Positions 1 through 5,972 of a stretch of 6,267 bases of DNA are shown here, in pieces. The translations under genes and the position numbers were made by a program. Within the stretch, counting starts at the first letter, position 1. Every line of letters begins with the position of its first letter. The notes below the pieces were generated by a model. It worked only from the letters and a program-made list of their open reading frames with translations. It was not told the origin of the DNA and ran no database searches. Origin of the DNA: Chthonomonadaceae bacterium (GTDB lineage: Bacteria; Armatimonadota; Chthonomonadetes; Chthonomonadales; Chthonomonadaceae); NCBI GenBank assembly GCA_025355115.1, contig JANXLO010000135.1, positions 1-6,267 on the forward strand. Reading direction: 5' to 3'.

Positions 1-1381
1 GTTTCCCCTGGTGATAGCTCCGCCCGAAGGCTCCCGCAAAGCTCATGGGCGCTAAATGAGTGACTGCATTGTAGTTCTGCGCCACCCCCACCGTGATCTG
101 CTCCGGGGCTCCACTCGGACTTCGCTGAACCGCCTGAGGAAAGTTTTGCAGCCAGGCCCAACTGCCTGACGGTGGATGAGTCAAATCGTAGCGGCCGATT
201 GGTGTGCGAAATGTGAAAAAGCTGCGAATCTTGCGTGCCCGCTCGGCTGACTCAAGGCTGGTTCTTGGCTTGTAGGGCGAAGGGAGTTGACGAGCGGTCG
301 CATCGCCGGAGGAGTGCAAGTAGACAGATCGAAAACCTTGAGTTGGTTCCCCTGACTCAAAGGAACCAAGTCGAGCATTTCCCACAAGGCCCCACCAACC
401 GATGCGCCCGATTGGCTGCGACATCTCCAGATAGTAGATACCAGGAGGCTGAAGTGGTAACTTGTCGAGGAGGACAACAGAACTGTCGCCAATTGTTTCA
501 AACTTTCGACGGGCCACCAGCTTGCATTGTGGCCCTCCCTCGAATAGCGAGAGCGTCATGCCTGAGCCGACTGCCGACCATGTTGGAAACTGTCCCCCGA
601 CTGCCGTAAAGGGCCTGTCGGCTGTGAACACTTGGCCCAGTGTCTCGCCGTGATTTAACGCTACAGGCTGACGCACAGATTTGTCATCTATCGCCTTCGG
701 TGTCACAAAGCCGGGATCTGCCATGATCAGCGGCTTTCCCTCCCAGCGAAACCACAAGTCGGAATAGAGACCTGGCTCATAGAGTGTATCATACAGCTCT
801 GACAGTGTAGCGGAACCGATTCCGCCGGGGTTGCCGAACGGGCAAAGGAAGGCAATCTGCGGCGTCTTCCCGCCCTCGCTTCGCACCTTCTCCCAGACCC
901 TGCACAGAGTCCGACGAGCCTTATCGTACGTCACCGCGTTCGAGTTGTCGAAGATGACTACGTCCACACCTGCATTCGAGAGCATCTGGGCATGTTTGCG
1001 AAGCACCCACTCATCGTCGCTTGCATAGTAGCCGAACAGAGGCTCACCCCAGTAGTGACTCTCATTGAGCGGCCCCCAGGCAGGATTATGAATGTCGGTC
1101 ATGGCCTCGGGATGAGCTTTCAGTATTTTTGTATTGTCGAATGGCCCTTCGCCTCCACGGTCGAAAGTCAGGAAGTAGAACATCCCGACTGTCCGGTTTG
1201 CCCTCGGCAGGGATAGGCCTGACCTCTCGTGAGGCACACTTCGTCCAAGGCCATCGGTCGCCGCCCAGGTGTCGCTATAGGTGTCCCAATCTGCGTAAGG
1301 CGGTTGAGCTTGGAGAGTGCAGCAGTAAACACAGAGGCTCAGCATCAGCCAAAATCGAAAAATGCGATGAGAATAGTTCAT
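1..1381 (-). CDS. Secreted GH71/GH99-like protein (putative glycoside hydrolase), 3' end outside window
   Basis: Reading the minus strand from ATG at 1381 gives 460 codons without a stop up to the window edge, so the gene is truncated at its 3' end. The start has AAGGTG at 1385-1390 just upstream. Residues 1-25 look like a Sec signal peptide: basic start, hydrophobic stretch from F10 to about C20, and a probable cleavage after LQA. From residue 66 (GMFYFLTFDRGGEGPFD) the protein resembles the GH71/GH99-like group of TIM-barrel proteins. Recognisable family-type segments are HYWGEPLFGYYASDDEW at 109-125, a strand AGVDVVIFD at 137-145, KPLIMADP at 216-223, and the later block ITVGVAQN at 429-436 followed by GRSYH. 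Residues about 232-375 look like an inserted beta-rich domain. Substrate and activity cannot be read from the sequence; alpha-mannan or a related polysaccharide is only a guess from GH99. It probably shares a transcript with ugd, 32 bp upstream. The open frame and family-like text are seen; enzymatic function is inferred. Confidence 0.8.
   Translation of the reverse strand, partial: MNYSHRIFRFWLMLSLCVYCCTLQAQPPYADWDTYSDTWAATDGLGRSVPHERSGLSLPRANRTVGMFYFLTFDRGGEGPFDNTKILKAHPEAMTDIHNPAWGPLNESHYWGEPLFGYYASDDEWVLRKHAQMLSNAGVDVVIFDNSNAVTYDKARRTLCRVWEKVRSEGGKTPQIAFLCPFGNPGGIGSATLSELYDTLYEPGLYSDLWFRWEGKPLIMADPGFVTPKAIDDKSVRQPVALNHGETLGQVFTADRPFTAVGGQFPTWSAVGSGMTLSLFEGGPQCKLVARRKFETIGDSSVVLLDKLPLQPPGIYYLEMSQPIGRIGWWGLVGNARLGSFESGEPTQGFRSVYLHSSGDATARQLPSPYKPRTSLESAERARKIRSFFTFRTPIGRYDLTHPPSGSWAWLQNFPQAVQRSPSGAPEQITVGVAQNYNAVTHLAPMSFAGAFGRSYHQGK
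257..688 (-). other. Probable beta-sandwich insert inside the GH99-like barrel (protein domain)
   Basis: This covers residues about 232-375 of the GH99-like protein. Before it the chain reads as barrel (KPLIMADPGFV), and after it barrel-like sequence resumes (RKIRSFFTFRTPIGRYD, then ITVGVAQN). The segment between has alternating hydrophobic strands and turns: LGQVFTADRPFTAVGGQF at 248-265, GMTLSLFEGG at 274-283, and PPGIYYLEMSQPIGRIGWWG at 312-331. Aromatic residues cluster near its end, as in carbohydrate-binding beta-sandwiches. The domain boundaries and the binding role are inference from sequence texture only; no named family is assigned. Confidence 0.45.
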
Positions 1382-1413
1382 TTTCACCTTTGCGAAATCG
1401 TGGCGGAGACAGC

Positions 1414-2724
1414 TCATTTCAATACTGCCGTAGTCCTGCCGACACAGTGATAGTCGAAGCCAAGTCGCCGCATTTTGACCGGATCGTAGATATTTCGGCC
1501 GTCGAAAAGCAATGGGTTCGTCATGGAGGCTTTGACGCGCTCCATATTCAGCTGTTTGAACTCATTCCACTCAGTCACGATGATGAGCGCGTCCGCATCC
1601 TCGGCGACCTCATACGAATTGCGGGTGTAGCAGATCTGGGGGAAGATGGCCCGTGTATTGTCGATCGCGATGGGGTCGTAAGCTTTGACTATGGCTCCTT
1701 CGGATAGGAGCTTGGCGATGATCTCCACGGACTTGGCGTCACGCATGTCGTCGGTATTGGGCTTGAACGCTAGTCCGAGGATGCCGATCGTTTTCTTCTC
1801 GAACGAACCGCCTATCTCCACGCGCATCCGGTCGAGGAAGCGTACAGCCTGCTCCTTATTGACATCCATGACGGCCTGCAGGAGCTTAAACTCATAGCCG
1901 TTCTTCTCGGCTGTCCGCACCAGCGCACTGCTGTCCTTGGGGAAGCATGAGCCGCCGTAGCCGAGGCCAGCGTTCAGGAAAGCGGATCCAATGCGATGAT
2001 CCAGCCCCATGCCTTTGATCACCTGCACAACGTCGGCGCCCACCGCATCGCAGATATTTGCTATGCTATTGGCAAAGGAGATTTTGGTCGCGAGGAAAGC
2101 GTTGGAGGCGTACTTGATCATCTCCGCGCTCGCCACGTCGGTGATGATCATGGGACGCTCGAGCGGGGTGTATAGCTCCATAATCTTCATCGCCACGACC
2201 TGATTCGGCGCGCCGATGACAATGCGATCCGGCTCCAGAGTATCCTTGATCGCGCTGCCTTCTCGCAGAAATTCGGGGTTGCTCACGACGTCGAAATCGA
2301 CGTTACGGCGGCGGTTAGTCTCTATGACCTCGCGGACCATATTCCCGGTGCCGACGGGAACCGTGGACTTGTTGACGATCACTTTGTAGCGGTTCAAGGC
2401 GCGAGCCACGCCCTTCGCGGCCTCCTGCACATAGCTCATGTCCGGATCACCTGACGGGAGCGGCGGGGTTCCAACACAGATGAAGATGACATCCGAATGC
2501 TCGACAGCCTCGTGGAGGTCCTGAGTGAAGATCAGTCTCTTGTCCTCGACATTGCGCTTCACCATCTCTTCCAGCCCCGGCTCGTAGATGGGCATCTCCC
2601 CGCGCTCGAGCATAGCTATCTTCTCGGGATTCTTGTCGACGCAGATGACATCATTGCCAAGGTCACTGAAAATGCAGCCTGTCACCAGGCCTACATAACC
2701 TGTTCCTATCACACATATTTTCAT
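1414..2724 (-). CDS. ugd: UDP-glucose 6-dehydrogenase
   Basis: Cytoplasmic enzyme that oxidises UDP-glucose twice with NAD+ to UDP-glucuronate, a precursor of acidic surface polysaccharides. At 436 residues it has the usual length for the bacterial family. The N-terminal Rossmann domain starts at once with KICVIGTGYVGLVTG (GxGxxG at residues 7-12). Then come VGTPPLPSGDPD at 84-95, NKSTVPVGT at 118-126, and NPEFLREGSA at 149-158. The central helix region carries EMIKYASNAF at 201-210 (Lys204, Asn208). The catalytic loop GYGGSCFPKD at 255-264 has nucleophile Cys260 and Asp264. The C-terminal UDP-binding domain has LGLAFKPNTDDMRDAKSVE at 316-334. The ATG at 2724 is set by the family N-terminus and by GGAAGGAA at 2735-2742, 10 nt upstream. 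All key residues are present, so it should be active. It is followed after 32 bp by the GH99-like gene on the same strand, and it is divergent from the PEP-CTERM gene. The closely related GDP-mannose dehydrogenases are less likely given the overall match. Confidence 0.96.
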   Translation of the reverse strand: MKICVIGTGYVGLVTGCIFSDLGNDVICVDKNPEKIAMLERGEMPIYEPGLEEMVKRNVEDKRLIFTQDLHEAVEHSDVIFICVGTPPLPSGDPDMSYVQEAAKGVARALNRYKVIVNKSTVPVGTGNMVREVIETNRRRNVDFDVVSNPEFLREGSAIKDTLEPDRIVIGAPNQVVAMKIMELYTPLERPMIITDVASAEMIKYASNAFLATKISFANSIANICDAVGADVVQVIKGMGLDHRIGSAFLNAGLGYGGSCFPKDSSALVRTAEKNGYEFKLLQAVMDVNKEQAVRFLDRMRVEIGGSFEKKTIGILGLAFKPNTDDMRDAKSVEIIAKLLSEGAIVKAYDPIAIDNTRAIFPQICYTRNSYEVAEDADALIIVTEWNEFKQLNMERVKASMTNPLLFDGRNIYDPVKMRRLGFDYHCVGRTTAVLK

Positions 2725-2774
2725 AATGCATTAGTTCCTTCCGAGGCAAACATGCGAACGCTTAAAAAAGAAGA

Positions 2775-2780
2775 ATTGTA
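2775..2780 (-). promoter_or_regulatory. Candidate -10 box for ugd
   Basis: Read on the minus strand this is TACAAT, five of six matches to the sigma-70 -10 consensus. It would start transcription about 40-45 nt before the ugd ATG. The sequence 17-18 nt upstream (around 2799-2804) is a poor -35, with only about three matches, so the call rests on one box. Confidence 0.25.
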
Positions 2781-2954
2781 CTTCCTCCATTCATAATGTG
2801 CACAGACCATGCCAACAGAGATAAGGCTGCGATGGCTAAGCCGCACTTCGGTAATAGAATATGTGTGCCAGCCCAACACATTTGATGCCAGCGAAGATAA
2901 ATCCCTTTCAAACAGACAATTTAAGGTAGACTACTGCTAACACAAGGGACACGT

Positions 2955-2968
2955 ATGAGTCGACTCAT
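2955..2968. promoter_or_regulatory. Perfect 14-bp palindrome, candidate operator
   Basis: ATGAGTCGACTCAT is its own reverse complement over all 14 positions. It lies about 130 bp before the start of the HAF-repeat gene and covers the start codon of the small ORF. A dimeric transcription factor site is the simplest reading. In RNA it has no room for a loop unless inner pairs open, so a hairpin role is less likely. The regulator is unknown. Confidence 0.4.
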
Positions 2969-3071
2969 TCACCTGAAGGCAGTTCGCGGGCACAAATGGT
3001 GCGTCTCAACACAAACAGAGCAAAAGACTCTGTATCGGGAATCCAGCGACCCGTATCAAAGTCGCATATGA
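2955..3071 (+). CDS. Small ORF, 38 residues, possible leader peptide or small protein
   Basis: ATG at 2955 opens a 38-codon frame that ends with TGA at 3069-3071. AAGGGA lies about 5 nt upstream, a good Shine-Dalgarno at good spacing, which is the main argument for translation. The product would be polar and basic, starting MSRLIHLKAVRGHKWC, with no signal peptide or membrane segment and no family that I recognise. It is in the same frame as the HAF-repeat gene, separated by its TGA plus 27 nt, and it lies wholly in that gene's 5' region. Its start codon is inside a perfect 14-bp palindrome. It could be a regulatory leader ORF, an independent small protein, or chance. The frame and ribosome binding site are seen; expression is speculative. 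Confidence 0.3.
   Translation: MSRLIHLKAVRGHKWCVSTQTEQKTLYRESSDPYQSRI
2988..3002 (+). promoter_or_regulatory. Weak sigma-54-like promoter (-24/-12)
   Basis: GGGCAC at 2988-2993, five spacer bases and GTGC at 2999-3002 give the invariant GG-N10-GC geometry of sigma-54 promoters. Matches to TGGCAC and TTGC are five of six and three of four. Transcription would start near 3013 and give a leader of about 85 nt before the PEP-CTERM gene. PEP-CTERM genes in other bacteria are known to be linked to sigma-54 and the PrsK/PrsR two-component system, which makes the match worth listing. The consensus is short, so chance is a real alternative. Confidence 0.25.
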
Positions 3072-3084
3072 TTCACAGCAGTAT

Positions 3085-3094
3085 GGAAGGAAGG
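3085..3094 (+). promoter_or_regulatory. Ribosome binding site of the HAF-repeat gene
   Basis: GGAAGGAAGG is a strong purine-rich Shine-Dalgarno ending 4 nt before the ATG at 3099, with its first GGAAGG 8 nt away. It fixes the start of the PEP-CTERM gene and makes a fusion with the in-frame small ORF upstream unnecessary. Confidence 0.75.
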
Positions 3095-3098
3095 CGAC

Positions 3099-4298
3099 AT
3101 GCGGTGCGGATATCTCTCACGAGTGGGCATGCTTTCAATATGCTCACTCTTTATGGCAGGCCCGCAGTATGCGGCACAAGCCCAAATGCCAGCCACTTAT
3201 CAGTTGGTGGACCTCGGCACACTCGGCGGCACGACCAGCTATGGCTATAACATCAATAACAGCACGACGATTGTCGGTTATTCCGACACAACGAGCAATG
3301 TCACTTCACGCGGCTTTCACCACACGGGCGCAAGTGCGATCAGCCCGTTCGTCGATGCCATCGGTACATTCAAAGGCCCTGCCAGTGCGGGGTATGGAAT
3401 AAACGCGCTAGGCGACATAACAGGCTATGCTCAGACGCAAGCAGGCGACTCTCATGCGTACAGGCTCTATACATCGCAAGGCATCTTCGAGGATTTGGGA
3501 ACGCTCGGCGGCTCGATTAGCGTCGCGTACAGCATAAGCGACAACAACATAGTGGTCGGATACTCGTATATCTCAGGGAACACTTCCCAGCGAGCGTTTC
3601 GGCACTTTGGCACAGGCGCTCTCACTGCTGCGGACAACCTTGGCACACTGGGTGGAACAACTTCCTCCAGCACAGGAATAAATCCTTCGGGAGACACAAC
3701 GGTCGGCTACTCGACTCAGGCCGGCGACCAAAGTATACGTGCTTTCAGACATAGTGGTGCAGGCACGATCTCAGCCGCGACAGATGATCTAGGGTCATTC
3801 GGCGGCACCAACAGCTTTGCAGTGGGAGTGAATAACAGCAAGACAGTCGTAGGTTATGCCCAAATAGCGGGCGACGCAGCTTACCACGCATTCAGACATA
3901 TAGGCACAGGCGCCATTAACGCGGCAACGGATGATCTGGGCACACTGGGCGGAACATCAAGCTTTGCCCTGGGGCTCAACACTGCCGGAATCGTCGTCGG
4001 ATATCTAGATGACGGATTTGGCAACACCACTGCCTTCCTCTACGATACCGCACTGCACAATCTGAACAGTCTGCTGTCGGCGCCCGCTGGCTGGGTGGTA
4101 AACTACGCTCAGGCCATCAACGATAAAAAGCAGATCGTAGGCACGGCGACTGCGCCCAACGGCGATACCCACGCGGTTCTACTGCTCCCCTCGGGTTCCA
4201 CTGCTGGCCCGACTGTCCCCGAACCTGGCGCATTTGCGGTGATGCTCACCGCTGCGATGCTCTCCATCCTGCGCTTAAGAAAACGAACGCGAAAATAA
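3099..4298 (+). CDS. Exported HAF-repeat protein with PEP-CTERM sorting signal
   Basis: The 399-residue product has the full layout of a PEP-CTERM substrate. A signal peptide covers residues 1 to about 28 (hydrophobic core from about M11 to A20, likely cleavage after AAQA). A repeat region follows, then the C-terminal tail: VPEP at 373-376, a hydrophobic helix at 377-392 and the basic end RLRKRTRK. The tail is expected to be recognised by an exosortase, which is not in this window. The middle consists of about six repeats of 44-50 residues of the HAF family. Each has a DLGTLGG-type block (residues 38, 132, 180, 230 and 279, with a degenerate IGTFKG near 88), an INxxGxxVGY-type block, and a HAFRHxG-type block (for example RAFRHSG at 214-220 and HAFRHIG at 263-269). 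Such repeats probably fold as a beta-propeller; this is inference. It is likely a surface or matrix protein of unknown partner. The gene stands alone, divergent from ugd and convergent with the glcE-like gene. Confidence 0.92.
   Translation: MRCGYLSRVGMLSICSLFMAGPQYAAQAQMPATYQLVDLGTLGGTTSYGYNINNSTTIVGYSDTTSNVTSRGFHHTGASAISPFVDAIGTFKGPASAGYGINALGDITGYAQTQAGDSHAYRLYTSQGIFEDLGTLGGSISVAYSISDNNIVVGYSYISGNTSQRAFRHFGTGALTAADNLGTLGGTTSSSTGINPSGDTTVGYSTQAGDQSIRAFRHSGAGTISAATDDLGSFGGTNSFAVGVNNSKTVVGYAQIAGDAAYHAFRHIGTGAINAATDDLGTLGGTSSFALGLNTAGIVVGYLDDGFGNTTAFLYDTALHNLNSLLSAPAGWVVNYAQAINDKKQIVGTATAPNGDTHAVLLLPSGSTAGPTVPEPGAFAVMLTAAMLSILRLRKRTRK
3210..4043 (+). repeat. Tandem HAF-type repeats within the PEP-CTERM gene
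   Basis: These are protein-coding repeats of about 132-150 bp per unit, with units starting near 3210, 3360, 3492, 3636, 3786 and 3933. The last complete units are also similar in DNA: GGCACACTGGG followed by a GGAAC-type end recurs near 3641 and 3938, and the segments coding for GTISAATDDLG and GAINAATDDLG are close copies. The second unit has lost the DLGTLGG signature. Conservation among units four to six suggests more recent duplication there. Confidence 0.75.
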
Positions 4299-4337
4299 GC
4301 ATCCCAGTTCTGGGCCACCCATAATCAGCAGAGACAG

Positions 4338-4426
4338 CCTCCTTCTGAACTCGGCCCCACTTCACAGTTCTGAACGATTAGGGAAGGAGGGAGCAGGGCC
4401 GAGGCGCTGGGGCAGGTGACTGTGAA
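4338..4426. repeat. Three interleaved 8-bp inverted repeats in the convergent intergenic region
   Basis: Three perfect 8-bp complementary pairs occur in the order A-B-C-A'-B'-C'. CCTCCTTC at 4338-4345 pairs with GAAGGAGG at 4383-4390. CTCGGCCC at 4350-4357 pairs with GGGCCGAG at 4396-4403. TTCACAGT at 4361-4368 pairs with ACTGTGAA at 4419-4426. Because they interleave rather than nest, they cannot form one hairpin; in RNA, A and B could form an H-type pseudoknot. TTCTGAAC is also directly repeated at 4343-4350 and 4368-4375. No T-run follows on either strand, so this is not a classical intrinsic terminator. Its place between convergent genes would suit a transcription end region. Confidence 0.55.
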
Positions 4427-4437
4427 TCGGGAATCGG
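4424..4437. repeat. Tandem 7-bp repeat, two copies
   Basis: GAATCGG occurs twice back to back in the intergenic region, directly after the interleaved inverted repeats. Two copies are too few to call a functional microsatellite. From about 4438 to 4533 I see nothing further that I can support. Confidence 0.4.
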
Positions 4438-4533
4438 CAAGTTCGATCCACATTGCGCACTGCTGTTTACAGACTCTGTTTTGGCTCCTGCTATGCGAGA
4501 TGCTAGGGGTTTGTCTGTCCTTTGTCGCGACGC

Positions 4534-5802
4534 TTAAAGCCCGCCAAAAAAGCGACCTGGGTTGAAGGTACTCTTTGGGTCGAGAGCCAGTTTTAGAGAA
4601 CGATGCAGTGCGAACTCCTTGCGCGTGTCGCCAAATCGTGCGATGCCAGCTTTAGCTCTATCCGCCCCGAGACGAGTCCATACGACATTTGCGTCAGCAG
4701 GAATCAGTGATTTCACTGTTTTGAACATCTCATCATTTGCACAGTTGAAAGACAGCTTCGTTATGCCGGTCGAGCAGTGTATCATGAGACGCCCATCCGG
4801 AATCCCTTCGAACTGTGCTGCCAGCGAGACCGCCTCAGTAGGCAGAACAGACATCCGAATCGAGAGCACGTTTTCCGCATCACTTGGGTTAAGGCAGTCG
4901 CGCAGTGCGGTCAATTCGGGCGGCGGGATAACATTGGGCAGAGAGTTCCATCCGGCGATGGAGAGCCTCTGAGCGAACTCCCTCACTTGCCACTCCACTC
5001 GCGGCGCGAGACCCTGCAAGCCGATGAGCAGTCTAGGAGTCCCCATAGGCTCGTTTGTGGCGACAATGAAAGTGGGCGCAAGCCGTGCCTGATGGAGCTC
5101 GAAGCCCAGCCTCGCCGCAGCCGAGATGCTTGGAGCGTCCCACGAGACCGTCCTGTCCGCTTCTGGAAGTGGCCGTAGTTTGAAGGTGAGCTCCGTCAAC
5201 GCTCCCAGGGTGCCGTGTGCGCCAGTGAAGAGTTTACAGACATCATAGCCCGCCACATTTTTAACTACTCTGCCCCCGCCCTTCACCACGATACCGCCCG
5301 TCATCACTGCTTTGAGGCCAATTAGCAGGTCGCGTGGTGCGCCGTAGGCAGGCCGCCAGAAGCCACAAGTCCCGGCGGACACAATACCGCCCATCGTCGC
5401 CCTGTCTGATAGCGGGACATCCAGAGGCAAAAAGAGGCGGCGAGAGGAGACAAGCTGCTGCAGCGCGGAAAGAGTGACGCCGGGCTCTGCAGTCACCGTG
5501 AGATCGTCTGGCTGAAAATCTGTGATGCGGTTGAGTCGCGCAGTGCTAAGGACAACATATGGTCGATCGGTAGGGGGAGAACCGCCTGACGCGATCTCCG
5601 TCCCTCCGCCCACAACGATTATCGCAGCGCTTTCGCTCTCGGCTGCCAGCACGATGCCGGGGACATCCTCAATGCGCTCGGGCATAACGAACGCTAAAGG
5701 AGGCGCCATCGCCCATGTGGGGCAGTTGTCCTCAATTCCCTCTGTGATGCAGGAAGGGGCCACGATGTCCGTCAATTGGTGTAGAAGTTTTTGCTCATTC
5801 AC
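4534..5802 (-). CDS. FAD-binding oxidoreductase, glycolate oxidase subunit GlcE-like
   Basis: The protein belongs to the PCMH/VAO-type FAD-binding family and resembles GlcE, the non-catalytic FAD subunit of glycolate oxidase. With residues numbered from the TTG at 5862 (442 aa), the FAD-binding landmarks are IIVVGGGTEIASGG at 81-94, LTVTAEPGVTLSAL at 121-134, ATMGGIVSAGTCG at 155-167, the GlcE-typical GGRVVKNVAGYDVCKLF at 196-212 followed by GTLGALTELTFKLRP, and the end DPKSTFNPGRFFGGL. I prefer GTG at 5802 as the start (422 aa): AAGG lies 3 nt before it, and homologous proteins begin a few residues before the LTDIV-like segment. The TTG at 5862 has no clear ribosome binding site, and another in-frame GTG is at 5818-5820. 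No glcD or glcF lies next to it: the neighbours are a convergent PEP-CTERM gene and a divergent HerA-like gene. The physiological substrate is therefore uncertain; glycolate, lactate or another 2-hydroxy acid complex assembled from elsewhere are options. Confidence 0.85.
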   Translation of the reverse strand: MNEQKLLHQLTDIVAPSCITEGIEDNCPTWAMAPPLAFVMPERIEDVPGIVLAAESESAAIIVVGGGTEIASGGSPPTDRPYVVLSTARLNRITDFQPDDLTVTAEPGVTLSALQQLVSSRRLFLPLDVPLSDRATMGGIVSAGTCGFWRPAYGAPRDLLIGLKAVMTGGIVVKGGGRVVKNVAGYDVCKLFTGAHGTLGALTELTFKLRPLPEADRTVSWDAPSISAAARLGFELHQARLAPTFIVATNEPMGTPRLLIGLQGLAPRVEWQVREFAQRLSIAGWNSLPNVIPPPELTALRDCLNPSDAENVLSIRMSVLPTEAVSLAAQFEGIPDGRLMIHCSTGITKLSFNCANDEMFKTVKSLIPADANVVWTRLGADRAKAGIARFGDTRKEFALHRSLKLALDPKSTFNPGRFFGGL

Positions 5803-5881
5803 GCACCTTAGGTTAAGCACACCCGGTGCAACATCCTCCCCAACTATCCCTCTGCCTGACAATTGGTCTCTGCAAAGGGAA

Positions 5882-5910
5882 AATCTATCCAGTCAGCGAG
5901 TTGGAAGCAA
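5882..5910 (-). promoter_or_regulatory. Candidate sigma-70 promoter for the glcE-like gene
   Basis: On the minus strand TTGCTT (5905-5910) and TAGATT (5882-5887) are separated by exactly 17 bp. Matches are three of six and four of six, so it is moderate to weak. Transcription would start near 5875, leaving about 73 nt before GTG 5802 but only about 12 nt before TTG 5862. This is a further reason to prefer the downstream start. Confidence 0.4.
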
Positions 5911-5914
5911 GCCA

Positions 5915-5943
5915 TTGACGGGATTCTGCCGACAGGCTATAAT
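5915..5943 (+). promoter_or_regulatory. Near-consensus sigma-70 promoter for the HerA-like gene
   Basis: TTGACG at 5915-5920 (five of six) and TATAAT at 5938-5943 (six of six) are separated by the optimal 17 bp. Start of transcription is expected near 5949-5951, about 22-24 nt before the GTG at 5973. It is by far the strongest promoter in the window, and it lies 4 bp from the -35 of the opposing candidate promoter. Confidence 0.8.
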
Positions 5944-5972
5944 GTTCAGGGCTGTCATCCCAAGTCTTGAAA

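Larger units (their letters stand above)
2725..3098. other. Divergent intergenic region between ugd and the HAF-repeat gene
   Basis: These 374 bp separate two divergently read genes and must hold promoters for both. Beside the ribosome binding sites, three symmetric elements are visible: TGTGCACA at 2797-2804, ATGTGT at 2861-2866 paired with ACACAT at 2876-2881 across 9 nt, and the 14-bp palindrome at 2955-2968. A small ORF lies at 2955-3071. No sigma-70 promoter with two good boxes stands out in either direction, which suggests activator-dependent transcription or an alternative sigma factor. That last point is inference. Confidence 0.6.

Noticed and set aside
235..609. 124-codon plus-strand ORF
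   Set aside because: It lies antisense inside the GH99-like gene, and its composition is that of a frame shadow.
1129..1707. 192-codon plus-strand ORF
   Set aside because: It is antisense to the end of ugd and the start of the GH99-like gene, both of which have clear family or signal-peptide features; the translation shows no recognisable domain.
2861..2881. ATGTGT-N9-ACACAT as a defined operator
   Set aside because: Six-base arms occur too easily by chance and no known regulator consensus is matched; listed only as part of the intergenic description.
4303..4314. CCCAG-TT-CTGGG just after the PEP-CTERM stop, as a terminator
   Set aside because: The stem is short, the loop would need to be at least 3-4 nt, leaving about four pairs, and no T-run follows.
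4470..4490. ACAGACTCTGTTTT as a terminator hairpin
   Set aside because: The two arms are separated by a single base, so a stable hairpin cannot form despite the following T-run.
4562..5178. Two overlapping plus-strand ORFs of 133-136 codons
   Set aside because: Both are antisense to the well-supported GlcE-like gene and have no domain or ribosome binding site that I can see.
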